Below are positions 23,149 through 35,772 of a stretch of DNA of 64,000 bases, piece after piece (the first letter of the stretch is position 1; every line of letters starts with the position of its first letter). The DNA is from Membranipora membranacea (lineage: Eukaryota > Bryozoa > Gymnolaemata > Cheilostomatida > Membraniporidae), in contig OU612074.1 in the NCBI GenBank assembly GCA_914767715.1, forward strand, positions 9,689,501-9,753,500, read 5' to 3'. The position numbers were made by a program, and so were the translations under genes. The notes below the pieces were generated by a model. That model was not told the DNA's origin. It did not search any database and saw only the letters and a program-made list of their open reading frames with translations.

Positions 23149-26100
23149 CTATAAAATAGTAAGGTTATAGTTGAGAATGTGTGGTGTGGGTTGTGGCTTG
23201 AAGCGAAATATCACTTCATTGATGCTCATTGTGCGATTTAAAAAAATTCTGATGTAAAATTTTACCGTTTTGTTGGAAAAAGTGCAATGCTGAAATGTGT
23301 AAGAATGAGCAATTGTCATCGTAATAATAATAATTTTATAACGATTGGAATTGTTTTCCAGACGATATACCCCATAAATCTAAATAATGACAGTCTTATG
23401 CATTGGGTCTTCAAATGTTAATAAACTGATGCAAAGTTGATCTACTTTATAGAATGATTCAGGATACAATGAGAAGATAGAATAGTTCTAAAAACTTAAG
23501 CAAAATATTCACTTTGTTTACCTACATTTGAGTTCAGAGTAAAACATATACCAGAGCACTGACTAATATTTAATAAAGCTATAGGGAAATATTAACGCTC
23601 TAAATAGGCCGGGATAGCTCGTAAAGGCATTATATTGTCAACCACTTTCTCTCCTTGCCCCATTCACAAAAAAAGAGTGATTGATAATGAAATATCACTA
23701 CCAGGTATCCCGGCACAGTTTGAGTGCCATAGGGCCACTAGCCATAAGGCCACTAGCCATAGGGCTTTCACATTTCAATATGTTGGGCCATATCTCACTA
23801 ACCTCCCCCTCAAAGTCATCTTCATGTAGTTCAGGAGAAAGTAGCCATTTTTCCCTCATCTTTTCATACAGTAGCTGGTCTCCTAGGTTTCTCCTCCCCG
23901 TTAATAGTTTTAGCCTCAGTTCCTCAGATATATGACTTTTGTTAGCTGAGTTAGTGACTATTTGCTTGGTATAAAAGATATCAGTGTACGACCAGCAGAA
24001 TCTCCGCTTCAGCACAACCAGTGACTCATCATACTTATCATTCAGCATAGGCAGATCGATCCTGTAACAATAATTATATGACCAATAATGGTAATAATTA
24101 TATACACTTTATTTGCTATCCAGTGCCCCTCTCGGCTCCAAAGAGAAAATGCTTACATTAAGATATGAAACATGATACCGCCCATCTATTAAGCGTACCC
24201 TTGTACAAGGTAAGGGTGGCAAGCTAGGGTAATGAATGAAGAGCTCACCTCCATTAGCAGCATGAGTAGTGGCCAGGATTCAAACCAGCAACTCACAGAT
24301 TGAGAAGCTCTAATCCCAACCACTACACAAGGCCTCCACCAATGAGATTTGACTTTTCATTATCACCAACCACATTATCACATTTATCATAACAACTCTT
24401 ATAAACACAGGGGACAAACTGGTAAGACAACTCCAGAATTAAAACCTGGATTATTAAAGCGGTTTTTTCCTGTCTCACCATCTAACATGAATGAACTTTT
24501 ATTGTCACGGTGTTTTATGTGAAATAAACGTTGGACTGGTTGACGGTCGTAAAATCAAATGAAAAGTTTTTAAACTCTATAAAATAGACAGCAATGACAA
24601 AAATATAATCCATGAATGAAGATTCTGGGAAAATGAACTTAAATATTTACTAAAACGTCTGATCCCTTGCTTTTTTTTTGGGTTTTTAACAATAAATCCA
24701 AATTTATTGAATCACTGAAATCATTGCAGAAACATTACAATAAAAGGAATAGGGCAAAACTCTCCATTGTTAAGGAATAGTGTTGATATTTGTGTTTGTG
24801 TGATTGATGAATTATAAAAAGGTGCGCTGTTTTCCAAATAAGCCAGTCGCTGAATTTGAACTAAAATCAAATGTTTTTTGTACTGAGGGTTATTGAACAA
24901 GGTTCACTGCTAGTGATTGAATGAGAGATGTTTTTGTCTCTAGGTGCTTGACACGACCTTGTCAGGTTTTCCCTTCATAAAAGATCAAATCTAGGAACGC
25001 ATATTGGTCAACAGGTCAAATAAACTAAATCACATTTGTGAGATCATTCCTATTTTGGATGGATATGACAGACAAACCTACAAATTACAGTCGAGGGAAA
25101 ACTTTTTATCTAAGTTTCATATCTCCTTTTGGGAAAGCAGATATACCATGGCTGAATCTTTTACAATTGATATACAATTTACTTAAATGGTCACTTTTCA
25201 ACCTAATAGCTAAGATTCACTGCCAATGGCTGATAAGTGCTTTTTTCTATTCATGGCAGCTTGCTGCACAATTTAGGGGTCATGACCTCGCACAGGTCGA
25301 CTCATTTTAGTTTTTGGTGATGCATCACATCCTAGGGTGGGGACTTGAGGTACCTAGCAACATTCTCTAGAGACAGTTTAATATTGGATATTTCACTAAA
25401 CAGTAATTGTTCACAATAAAATCTAAAGAGTACTTTTTTAAATAGGAAATTATTTGCAGTTGTCATTTGTCTTTGATCATGAGAACACAACTCTGTTAGC
25501 GTTGATTAAACAGCCAAACCATAGCCACACACCGTGGAGTTATTATAATGAATGTTCTCTTTCAAACTTGAAAATGGTTGGCAGAGAAGAAAATATTTAG
25601 CGCCAATATATACGTAGACATGTGTATAATATCACAACAATCTTGAAGTCAGCTGCTGCCAAAATAAGTCTGAATCTTGTATCTCGATGTATCACTAAAG
25701 GTGAAGGTCATCTTGCCATATTGTTAGATCTGATTGGATGTTGGCTAGTGACCCCGGACCAATCAGTTTGTTATGGCAGTGCAACACTTACTTATCAACT
25801 ATGTAATCAATGTATCTCCGTATAGCTGTCATGTTAAATGTGTCTCCATAGGGCAGCCCAAGCCATTGAAGCTGTGCCAAATGAAACCATGACTTTATTC
25901 CTTGGGGCTGACGAATTTTGTACATAAGATCATCCTTTTCTATAACCTGATTTACATTCTGTAAACAGAAAATTTTTTCAAAGTTTGAACTGAATACAGT
26001 GCAGTTCACTTAAATCAAATCTCTGGAGACTACAAAATGTTGTCCTAATTTAACAGAGTAAGAATTAAGTGACATAAGAATGTATTGAGATCTGTCTGAA

Positions 26101-28614
26101 GGGACCAATTATCCTTGTCTGAATCAACAGGAGTTCTGAATTATAAAATCTGAATCAACCAGCTTACACCGTATATCAACTAAGGACTTCAATGACATAA
26201 ATTCATTCACTTTTAGAACCACTATTGATGCATTAAAATTTGAAGTTTAATAGAACATACAGCGCCTCTGACTTGGTCATTGTAGTAAGTGACAGCTGAC
26301 TTGATCCACGATTCGGCATTCCTGACAGGTACCACCCATTTGACATCTGGATGCAAGTGCTTGTTGAATATGGTCTGATTGTATCTTGCATGACAGATCA
26401 TCGTGTCAGCTACATCCACATTCTCAGGCCCGATCTCCCATCCTGTTAGATATTGAAAATCTTGTTAGATGATATTGTAACAATAACCATGTTGTCTCCC
26501 ACAGATATAAAAACGGAGTACTATATTTTTATATACATGATGTCTTCTCATATCTAAAATAGCATCACAGTTGTTAAAATGTGGTCAGTGATTGCTATGT
26601 TCAACCTGAGTAATATCTGAATCAGCAGTTTTGTTTAGTTGTATCTTTTCTTGCAATGGATACAATGGGGGTACAGTAAAACTAACATAAAATTTGGTCC
26701 TACTCCTAACAAATCAAAAATCTCATATTTATTTAAACGTTTATGACAGGTTATCATTCTAAGACCAAGGTAATGGCAAAATTCAGTATTTTATGACAAT
26801 TGAGAGGGCATTGGTCTTTCATACATAGGGTTCCAGGCCCCTGGTTTCTAGATATGCCAAAGCAAGATCTTTTGATTAAACTGTCCTAACCATAGAACCA
26901 ATAATAAACCTAACCGTAAATTCTACGCAGTGAGGCATTTAATCTTGGCAGATGTTACGACTTTGAATTGTGTAGTAGCATTGGTGTTATTATTGACTTG
27001 CAATCATAATACAAGTTTTTTTTATAAGTTTGGGCCCCCTGACCCCAGTCTCATTCTGCCTGCAGGATAGCCTTGTGACATAGACTATCTATGCAGCAAG
27101 GTGAAGGTGGCGCTGCCTTCCATCAAGAAAAGCATCTCAAACAGTTGATGGTTGACAAGATGGCAAAGCCAGTGTTCCACTTGGGCAAAAATCCTTTCAA
27201 ATGATGGGTTTTGATTAATGATTAAGGTACTCAGTCTAGGTGAATTAATTCAGGCCCCCTGCTGCATTAGATAAACGCACGTCTCAACAGTTCCGACATG
27301 CAAAGACTGGTCCTGTCTAGGTTTATTAATAAAGTGTTTAGGAAAGCAAAAAACTGTTCGTAGCAAAGTAATCTCATAGGAATAAACAGAGAGACCAAAA
27401 CTACTCTCACTAGAACATTATTGAATGATATAAGTGATTTCAGAGTGCTGAAACTCATGGTCTATAAAGGGGTCTAGAGTATGTTATCTCCCCTGTTACA
27501 TTTTAACACTTTAAAGATCTCCTAGCAAGGTTCCATACAAGACAAGTCAGCAGTACCATGTCATGCACCAGAGTCTTTTACATACCTGGTCATGTTGTCA
27601 GTGCATTTGGACAAATAGGGGCCCCTTGGCAGTTTCTCAAATACACCAGCGCCTAGCTGCAGCCTCAAAAACATGCCTCAATTGATGATGGCTAATGATG
27701 ATGCTTGTTCTTTCCTCATGATTATATACACCATTGATACTGAGTTCCTATTGGCTAATAATTCAGCATAAGTCTATGGTTCTTACCAGCTCCTCTCGGT
27801 TCTCTGAAATTGATATGGACTCCCTTTAGCTGTGATATCATGTTGAGCTTATGCTCTCTCACAAATCTACCCAGTATCATGTGGAGCGTTGAGCTTCCTG
27901 TCTTTTCTATTTTAATCATAGCAAATTTTTCCTCTGGTTTACAGCTGCCATTTGGAAACCTTCTTCGATGGCGCCCAGACGGACTGCCCCAGAAAGTGCT
28001 CTTCTTTTTCTTGTGACTAAAAACTGAATTGAAAATTTAAAGTTATTTTTCCAATAGACACGGGAAATGAGGGAAACAATGATAAATTGGATCACGCTGC
28101 GGACGGAATATCTGCTTAGTCAATGGTCATCAAGATTAATGATAATTATGCACCGCAATTCGTTTTGTGTAAAAAATTGGAGAACGTCAGTATTGAGTGC
28201 CACTCAACAGCTGGCTGGGTTAGAGCTATTTCTTTAAGTGCCTATTGCTGTTATATGCCCTTTTTTTAATATTCCAAGGCTGAAAATAGATTTGCAACAG
28301 GGTTTTCAAATAGGACAGTAATCTATTGAGTTGGGTGCAATTTTATGACAACCAAAGGTGTTCAAATAAAGAGTTGTCCTGCCTCTGCCTCATTCTCCTA
28401 GTCATGTTCGGTAGTTTATCTATTATAGGCCCTATCTACATGAGAATTCCAGGATCCATGAGATGGATCAAGTAAACTACTCATGTTCAGAATATTAATG
28501 TTGTATTTTTCCTGAACAAATAGGACTTCAAGCAAGTTGGAGGGTCTAAATAATTGATGTTTGCCTTTTTTCCTATTTTAACTCTCCCTGGATGCTGGTA
28601 ATAACATTCCATTG

Positions 28615-28672
<58 letters not shown>

Positions 28673-31600
28673 CCTCAAAACATATGTTCGGGTTACTAAT
28701 GATATTAGAATGTTAGTTTAAAAATTTGAGCACTTCATCTACCTTCTTTCAAAGTATGACAATGATATTAAATGATTCGTTTCTTCTGGCTGTCGCCTCT
28801 GCTGTTTAGTACGATTGGTTTAGTGCTCAAATTTTCCCGGGTTGATGGTAGTAGAATTTCATTATCAATCACAACGCAGCAATTTGTAGTGTGGTGTGGT
28901 GTGGCGTGCATGGCGTGGCGTGGTGTGGTGTGGGTGTATTATAAAATTATACTACCATCAATCAGGTCAACACAAAGCGCTTAAAATGAGCTCTCACACT
29001 GTGTCGAGATAGCTGGTAGTGGCATTGTTTATCAACCACTTTCCTAACAAGTGGTGATAGTTTGAACTATCTTACTATCGTACAGCGTTTGAGATTAGAG
29101 AAGCCTTTGAAACTGAACTTGTAGTATCTAGTAGCCTGTTTTGTTGTTGCCTCCCCCCTCACAACGAAACTTGTCAAGACAGGCTAGGTATCTACGCCAC
29201 TGAATTTCATTATTCCCTTGAAGAACCGGCCAGTTTACCGTAACGAATTCAAACATTAAAAAGAGAAGGCCTCCTTTTTCAGAATTGTTTTTTTAATCCC
29301 GTTATCTTTGGATGAGTCATGTCAGCAACAAATCCCCCTAATTTTTAGGCCAACTGTTGTATACCAATTTGCATACCCTAGAGTAGTGCAGTAATCACAT
29401 GAGAAAACATGCTCCATTTCACATTAATACCCAAAGACTTAATAATAAATAAATAAATATTATTAAGTCTATGTTAATACCAGATGAGCCAAATCCAAGG
29501 ATAGCCAACATCCACTCACCCACTTCATGGACTCCATTTCAGCTAGCTAAAATTTGGTACTAGCTAATATTATCTCACATGGGAACTAGCTAAGATAAAT
29601 GCTAGCTGATATTTACTCATTGAGGATCTATGGGGATAGTTACTAACCATCAGTGTCCGAGGTCATCATCAATTTTCTTCCAGAGAAAGGTGTGAAACCC
29701 AAAGCGCTAAATTCATAGCTGGAGGTACCAAGGCTAAAAGAAACAAAACAGATACATGTAGCCTGAGATCCATGCAATAAATCAATATATATGTGCCCAT
29801 GTAATTTTTAAATAAAATTATGGTATGAAACTTCCTTCCCCCAGAATATTACGCAGACCACAACAAGATGTACGTACTTAATCTACCCTATATTGTCTTG
29901 TATTTTTTTACATTTTCTCCATTTTAAACTGGTGATAGGATTGCAAAATTTCTACCGTAATGGTACAAACAGAATATGGTTGTCGAACGCCATTTCAGCA
30001 GAAAAAGCATTAAAAAAGCTTTACAAAAAAACCGCTTGGGAGCTTAGTGTAAATCATTCTCTCTAAGCTAGTCTGAGCACCCAAGGCTATTGCCCCCCCC
30101 CCCTACCTCTGGCGGGATAAGCATTTCTGAGCAGGTTAATAGGCCTCAAGCTATCTTATTGTTGATTACTACCTTACCTCTCCAATAACACCCACCTAAG
30201 CATATCCTGATTGAACAGATCGACACATTATTACAATCATCTTACATCATTTTTACATCAAAAACAGTGCCCTCCCCCCTCCCCCCCCCCCCCACCTGTC
30301 CAACTCTCCCCTCAAGAACAGAGTGGAAATTCTTTGTACAGCTAATCTCAACAGATAAGTCTAATTTGATTTGTTCAGCACACCAAGAGGCAATATAAAT
30401 AGGAAGAAATCTATAGTGAATTGACTTTGTACACTATTCATATTTTCAAATCAGATTAAAAGATTATGCACGAGTATCAATCTGGAGTGCAAGGAGACTT
30501 GTTTTCAACCGCTTACAGGAGATGTAGCTGAGTAAGTTCTACATCCTGCTGGAAACAAGTACGTATATCCTCAGGAAATATTTGTGGAGGATAAGGATTG
30601 TAATACTAGCTGGAAATCATAAGCATAAACTGAAAATGATGTGATATGTGATATGAAAATCTTTTGTCATATGATATATGGCATCCGCATATATGGCAAC
30701 CTATCACCACAATATATTCTTGAAAGAATATACTTGCTCCAAAAGAGGGCTTTCCGCCTAATAGCAAATGTCAATCACATACCGTATCATCTAATACATA
30801 CAAGAGATTTAAAGACATCTCTTGGTCTGATTCCTTTTCCTCTCCTTGCTGGTCATTTCACCTGTATTTTTGGTTTTCAAATTTTGCACTTGATGGCACC
30901 CGACTTCCTTTTTGAGGGATTTATTCCAGCTAGCTCTAAAACCTTTTTTAGAGACAAACATCTATTACATTATCACAGCAATCAATTAAGACAAAAAATC
31001 ACTACAACTTTTAACTCTTTACCAATTCAGATACGCTCAGCAACCAAACTTACTCATTTTAAACAACAACTATCAAAACAAATCCTATTAATTTTTATTA
31101 CTTGTGTATTTTTTCTTTTTCTCTCCGCTTAAGTTTTTTTTGTTTGTTCTGTCATTGCATAAAAAACATTCCTAAAGATGATTGTAGATTGACAATATAA
31201 GTATATATATATATATATGTGCTCTTCCTAGATGGCAAAGAAAACAATTGATATTGGCCCCTCCATCATTGCGCAATGCTCAACTGAATGAAACCAAAAT
31301 TAGAATTTAGTATGCCCTGCCTCATCTAATATGTAAATCTCAAATCACTTGCACAGCAGGCCAATACCTCTCTGCCTCATGGCCAGTTTACGAGTCTCTT
31401 ATCACAGATCAAATGGTCCCGTCAATAAACTGACCACATTATGAGGGGCATTTTTAAACAGTGTGATATCATCACGGAATCACAGACTTTTTTCTTTGTA
31501 TTTTTATAATTTTTATCTCCAGTCTATTGTTACTTAGTCCTGGTCAAGCCTAGAACATGTCATGGCATGATTTGGAGAAATCTTTTCCTTTGGATTTTTG

Positions 31601-34600
31601 TGTCTAATGGAAAAGGGCCAACCAGGTGTTAGAACTATCTCCTTACTTTTGGTTACGAAAAATAGTTTCAAATTTGTTTTGATTATCAGAGTGATTTATA
31701 CAGCAATTTAATCTCGGATTTGCTGATATTAACCTCAAGAGTCCCATCCTAAATGAGTTTCTAAAGCCCGCCAAGACTAGGCTACACCAAGGACGTGACA
31801 GGGCAGATTAAGCAAATGTAATCCTAATTTGTATAATAAAGTCATACGTAAATCCTTATTTATTTTTTTAATCACTTAATTCAGGCCCTCAACATACACA
31901 AGTGTACAACTAAATAGGAAAAAAAGAGGCATGTGATTCAAGGATCCCTCTGCGGACCTGAAAGCTGAAGGTGGACAGCATCTAGCCGTTCACACATGAC
32001 TAGGCACCGGTGATTAGATTAAAAACTGGAGTATTGGTGTAAACACTAAATATCTGGGCTTGAATAGCAGTTTGCTATGAAATAGCAACGCAAACCCATA
32101 ATAGTATTGTGCACCACAAGTGAGAAATTTGAAGCATAACTCCACATAATCAAACCGAATTCGAAGTTGAAAAACATTACTTAGTTCTTACTGCAAAATG
32201 ATTTGAGTAAATTAAATCTAAAATGGTATTATTGTAAAAGCATCACCCAGATACTGACCAGATTTAGTCAAAGTCTTAAACTTAAACTTGATAACTTTCA
32301 TCCTGCAGGGTGTAATGAAGTTTATGATGTTCAAAATTCCCAGCTTTATTTTGTTTCAGCTAAAAAAAGTATAGCCTCAAACAGTTTGAGGGAAGGTGGC
32401 ACCAGGGACAGTGACCAGGATTAACTTGAAACATTTTACTAACATTTCACCTGTTGTGTTAGTTTGACGTTGGTGTCCATTTTATAACCTCATCATCAAT
32501 CCACAAAGTTCAAGGAAATTCAACAAAGTTCACAGGGCTCAAAGTTAAGTAGTTCGTAAAAGTCATAAAACAAACTCATAGACTTAATATATAATAAATG
32601 ATTGATATTGCGATGAGCCAAGCTATACTGAAACATTACAAGCCTTCAAAAGCCCTTGGTGCAGCTGGAAGGATATTATGATGGATTATGATATTATTAT
32701 TAATATATCTGGTGAGGGATCCTAGCGTTACTGCTGCTTGCACGGCGGGGTTGTGTTCAGGCAGCAGAAGTTGATGCTTCGATTGTTTGTATTGGCGGTA
32801 GATATAGGATGCCATTATTGTAGATCATCACATAGTGGCTCATTGTCAGAGCCACTGACATTGAGCCGCTTTGTGATGGCCTGCAAATAGCGTGCATCAT
32901 CTACTCCCAAAACAAATAATCCCAGCATCGACATCTGCTGCCTGAACACGACCCCGCTGTGCCAACAGCAGTAACGCTAGGATCCCTCACCACAATGCGC
33001 TTTCTAGCAAATGTCTGTTTGTCAAGTACAATAAATTGATATGATTATTTTTTATGAATAGACAGTTTTCTGAGCTTTGATTTAGGCCTCAATTTGGAGT
33101 TGTCCTCTCTCCAGTTTGGTACTTTTAACCCACGCCGCATAGGACAAACCTGCTGAAAGAGGGTTATCTTGAAAACTGCTTAAGCTAGGATAAAAATGAT
33201 TTTTGATTCAGGACCTGCACCATTGAAGACCCTGTGAGACAGGGTTTCCAAATCATTGGGGGCTTATAAGTTGATAAGTCTTAATTTTAGTGACGAAATT
33301 CATGAAAAATTCCATGAGATTTGTCCGCAAGACTGGCAGAAATTGATATAATTAACTTTCGGAATACCAAAATTATTTCCCAAACTGTGTCCCTATCTGT
33401 TTTCAATGGTGCAGAATCTGAATCAAAAATCATTTTTATCCTTACATAAGCGGTTTTCAAGATAACCCTCTTTTCAGCATGTTTTTCCTACACAGCGTGG
33501 GTTAAAAGAACCAAACTGGAGATAGGACAACTCCGAATCGAGGCCTAAATCAGTGCTCAGATAACTGTCTATTTTATAATTTTTATGCCAACGCTAAATT
33601 TTCATTATTGTAAATCGTTTCAATTACATTCTTTTTTCAATGTATTCAGATCGATAGCAATAAAGTAACCATCATCATCATCAAGATCATGTGGTCCGCT
33701 GCAATATCAGGTGATGTAAAAGCTTTTATAGAATTTGAGATTTACCAATCGGATGAGGCAGGGGGTTGATATAACTTACAAGTATCTTTTCAACTCAAAT
33801 GTGCCATCAGGGTGGGGGAGTATATTATCATGTTTGGCCTGAACTACATGGCCGATCCTACTTATTTAAGTTTGTGCATAATATTACTATTAGTTTGACA
33901 CTTTTCAGGCTTATTTGTCATTTCCTGCACAAATATTTCCTGAGGATACAAATATTTTCTTCCAGTAGGATGTGAAACTAACACAACTTACTCAACTAGT
34001 GTGAGACTGTTGACTTAGATGTTTAAGGACTTAAGATTGATAGGCCTACACAAGCGTGAAGCAAGTTGTAGCGGACAATTATTAACAGGTATCATCATTT
34101 ATTAAATTTACTGAGAAGCACCAATCCTATTTTATAACTATCTTAATCCTAATCCTAACAAAAGCATGCGAACTGAGCATAAAGCATGTTTGTACCATTT
34201 TAATCATCATGTACCATTTTAATCATCATTATGTCAATAAAACTAAAATTTAGCAAGCTTCAGTGCACTGGCCAAACTAACAATAAAATGTCTTGACAGC
34301 GCTGAATTAAGCCGGATATTTGCAATGAGATGAAACAGGCGGCGGAATCATTTTCGGGTCCTGCACCTAGGGATTGGTCCTAAACTAGCGATGACGTCCT
34401 ATTGACTGAGTTGGGGCAAGGTATACAAGGGATACATTTGAAAGGAACACTGGTAGTCCTGGTCAGTAGATTTATTGCAGCCATCAGAGTAGGATGAGCT
34501 TGCATAATTTGTCGTAAAATACAATATTAGAGATAAGATTTTTAAATCAGTTTTTTAAATGAATTAATTTTCTTTCCATTTTGGGCACAGCCAGCCCTCG

Positions 34601-35772
34601 ATGACTTTCAGGATGACGATCGTGGCCGTAATAAGTCATTATCCCCTCAACAATTCCCTACAGCATACAACAGCAATCGCCGTCCCAAACGCCGTTACGG
34701 GCTGGCTGTGATATTGGGTGGCTGGAAGGAGAGATTCAAATATTTGTTAAAAAATCTGATGAGTTCCTTGCACATATCGCATGTATAGCTTCGTTTGTTT
34801 ATCATCTTTACAGTTTTTTTTTATAAAAAACCTCACAAACCCTACTGAGGAGAAATTCTAACCCAACTGCATTGTTTTTGTAATATAGTCACGTTCCCCT
34901 CACATATAACGTCAATGATTTTCCAGGCTATGCAAATTAATGCACATATGGGAACCTTCACCCGTGCCTTAATAGGAACCACCGCAAAAAAAAGTTTAGT
35001 TTGACCGCATAATTATACTATTCGTGGAGTCAATCTATCTTATATATTCATAATTAGACTCAAAATATTAATCTATTCTAGAACCCATTTTCGTAGCATA
35101 GCAACCGCCAGCTTAATTTCTTTGTCCTGATAAACAAGTCTCAAACTCTGAACTTATTGTGTTTCGTTTTTTCTGCATATTGTTCGATAGGTCGCAGATC
35201 ATATCCATCGATTGACTGGCCTCACATATTCACTGAAGCCCCAACAACACTTGAATTTTCACACTCTTGCTAAACGAAATTATAAATAAGATATTTTTCT
35301 TGTTTAATTACGCTAAAAGAGTAAATGTTGGCTAGAGTTTAGACTAGCTAGTTAGAAAATGACTTGATTTTAACTAGCATTAAAATTTTGACTAACTGTG
35401 GTTTGAGTTTGTCCAAAGACAAGACGATCAGTTAATGTTTGCTTGTCTTAAATCCAGCTGATGGCGAGTTTTTCCTCCTACAAAGACTTTACTCCTCTAG
35501 GGTACTCTGTTAAGGCTAGCAACTTTAGACCAAAGCGACTTCGCACTGAGAAGATTCCAATGATCTATTTTTATTACCACCACATGGTTATATCAAGGAT
35601 TTCAAGAGATCCTTGGTTATATCGGATCCTTGGTTGTATCGGATCTGATAATGAAATGAAACTAAACATGATGACCAAGAGTAGAGACTTACCTGACTGA
35701 GTAGAACACAACCGATAAGATGATGAAAGCGAGTCCGGCTGCAAATAATGATTTGGCTGCTGCTTGAACCAT
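22894..35772 (-). CDS. Galactose-3-O-sulfotransferase-like gene, copy A (7 exons)
   Basis: This is a type II Golgi enzyme predicted to transfer sulfate from PAPS to the 3-hydroxyl of galactose on glycolipids or glycoproteins. Exons in transcript order are 35772-35693, 29733-29648, 28023-27787, 26442-26261, 25958-25792, 24061-23803 and 23148-22894. All boundaries are GT-AG, phases are 2, 1, 1, 0, 2, 0, and they sum to 421 residues plus TAG. A signal anchor lies at residues 9-26. The 5'-PAPS loop KTGSST is at 96-101, and the 3'-phosphate segment VVPVRNAESWIKSA places Arg and Ser at about 175 and 179. A family-typical LKRRFCWSYTDIFY block is encoded in exon 6. Sequons include NGS, NQT, NMT and NIT. 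Length fits the family. The start codon has A at -3 and G at +4. No frame break is seen, so it appears intact. Family membership is strong; acceptor specificity is unknown. Confidence 0.85.
23803..24061 (-). CDS. Sulfotransferase A exon 6
   Basis: Acceptor gttacag and donor gttagt flank 259 nt, the same length as exon 6 of copy B. It encodes the family block YDESLVVLKRRFCWSYTDIF and LGDQLLYEKM. Confidence 0.87.
24240..24345 (-). repeat. tRNA-derived SINE
   Basis: The reverse complement has A box TGTGTAGTGGTTGGGATTAG and B box TGGTTTGAATCCTGG with tRNA-like spacing. It lies in intron 5 of sulfotransferase A. Confidence 0.7.
24386..24487. repeat. Dispersed 100-bp repeat, copy 2
   Basis: Second copy, same orientation, in intron 5 of sulfotransferase A. 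High identity implies recent movement or conversion. Confidence 0.85.
25792..25958 (-). CDS. Sulfotransferase A exon 5
   Basis: Acceptor tttacag and donor gtaagt flank 167 nt, the same length as exon 5 of copy B. It encodes GIKSWFHLAQLQWLGLP and an NMT sequon. Phases run 0 to 2. Confidence 0.85.
26261..26442 (-). CDS. Sulfotransferase A exon 4 (3'-phosphate-binding block)
   Basis: Acceptor ctaacag and donor gtatgt flank 182 nt. It encodes VDVADTMICHARYNQTIF and VVPVRNAESWIKSAVTYY. The exon is nearly identical at DNA level to exon 4 of copy B over about 163 nt, then diverges abruptly after the TACTACAA codons. Confidence 0.88.
27787..28023 (-). CDS. Sulfotransferase A exon 3 (PAPS-binding loop)
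   Basis: Acceptor attcag and donor gtaaga flank 237 nt. The phase match to exon 2 selects this acceptor over a nearer TAG, which would break the frame. It encodes a basic Lys/Arg stem, then FAMIKIEKTGSST, the 5'-phosphosulfate-binding loop, and a GVHINFREPRG tail. Confidence 0.85.
28614..28673. repeat. (CAA)n microsatellite
   Basis: About 20 uninterrupted CAA/AAC units in intron 2 of sulfotransferase A. The opposite strand reads poly-Leu but is not a gene. Confidence 0.97.
28842..28972. repeat. Inverted repeat around a GTGTG-rich core
   Basis: gttgatggtagtagaattt is mirrored by aaattatactaccatcaat. The loop contains a (GTGTG/GCGTG)n pentanucleotide tract at about 28888-28932. Confidence 0.6.
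29648..29733 (-). CDS. Sulfotransferase A exon 2 (stem)
   Basis: Acceptor ttttag precedes 29733 and donor gttagt follows 29648. The exon is 86 nt and takes phase 2 to phase 1. It encodes stem-region sequence rich in Ser and Thr. It does not resemble exon 2 of copy B in sequence, but it holds the same position and phases. Confidence 0.7.
30488..30600. repeat. Hairpin repeat, copy 1
   Basis: cttgttttc..aggagatgtag pairs with ctacatcctgctggaaacaa. An inverted related copy lies at about 33920-34015 (aaatatttcctgaggata, ttccagtaggatgt, acttactcaacta). Confidence 0.5.
30700..31132 (+). mobile_element. Non-LTR retrotransposon C-terminal fragment
   Basis: Open frame with ILERIYLLQKRAFRLIANVN, LGLIPFPLLAGHF and a late FNSLPIQIRSATKLTHFKQQ. 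This is the order of the C-terminal end of CR1/L2-like polymerases. It lies in intron 1 of sulfotransferase A in opposite orientation, with an (AT)n tract after it. Confidence 0.7.
32711..32991. mobile_element. Large foldback element 1
   Basis: ggtgagggatcctagcgtta and taacgctaggatccctcacc are exact 20-bp ends. The arms continue almost to the centre (cggggt.gtgttcaggcagca; gccactgacattgagccgct). About 281 bp. No target duplication is evident. Confidence 0.85.
33057..33573. mobile_element. Large foldback element 2
   Basis: Ends aatagacagtt...ctgagc and gctcag...aactgtctatt. The arms of about 180 bp pair through ttaggcctc, ccagtttggt, tggttttcaagataaccctc-type words and atgatttttgattcagga. About 517 bp, only 65 bp from element 1. 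Confidence 0.85.
34016..35692. other. 5' part of intron 1 of sulfotransferase A
   Basis: AT-rich. No gene or repeat family is recognised, apart from an imperfect inverted pair cacagccagccc (34588-34599) and gggctggctgtg (34699-34710). Confidence 0.4.
35693..35772 (-). CDS. Sulfotransferase A exon 1 (start and membrane anchor)
   Basis: ATG at 35772 in context AAAATGG. It encodes a short basic cytoplasmic tail and a hydrophobic stretch (LFAAGLAFIILSVVFYSV). It ends at a GT donor in phase 2. The phase and topology match exon 1 of copy B. Confidence 0.8.

Noticed and set aside
28487-28678. Poly-leucine open frame
   Set aside because: It is the reverse reading of the (CAA)n microsatellite.
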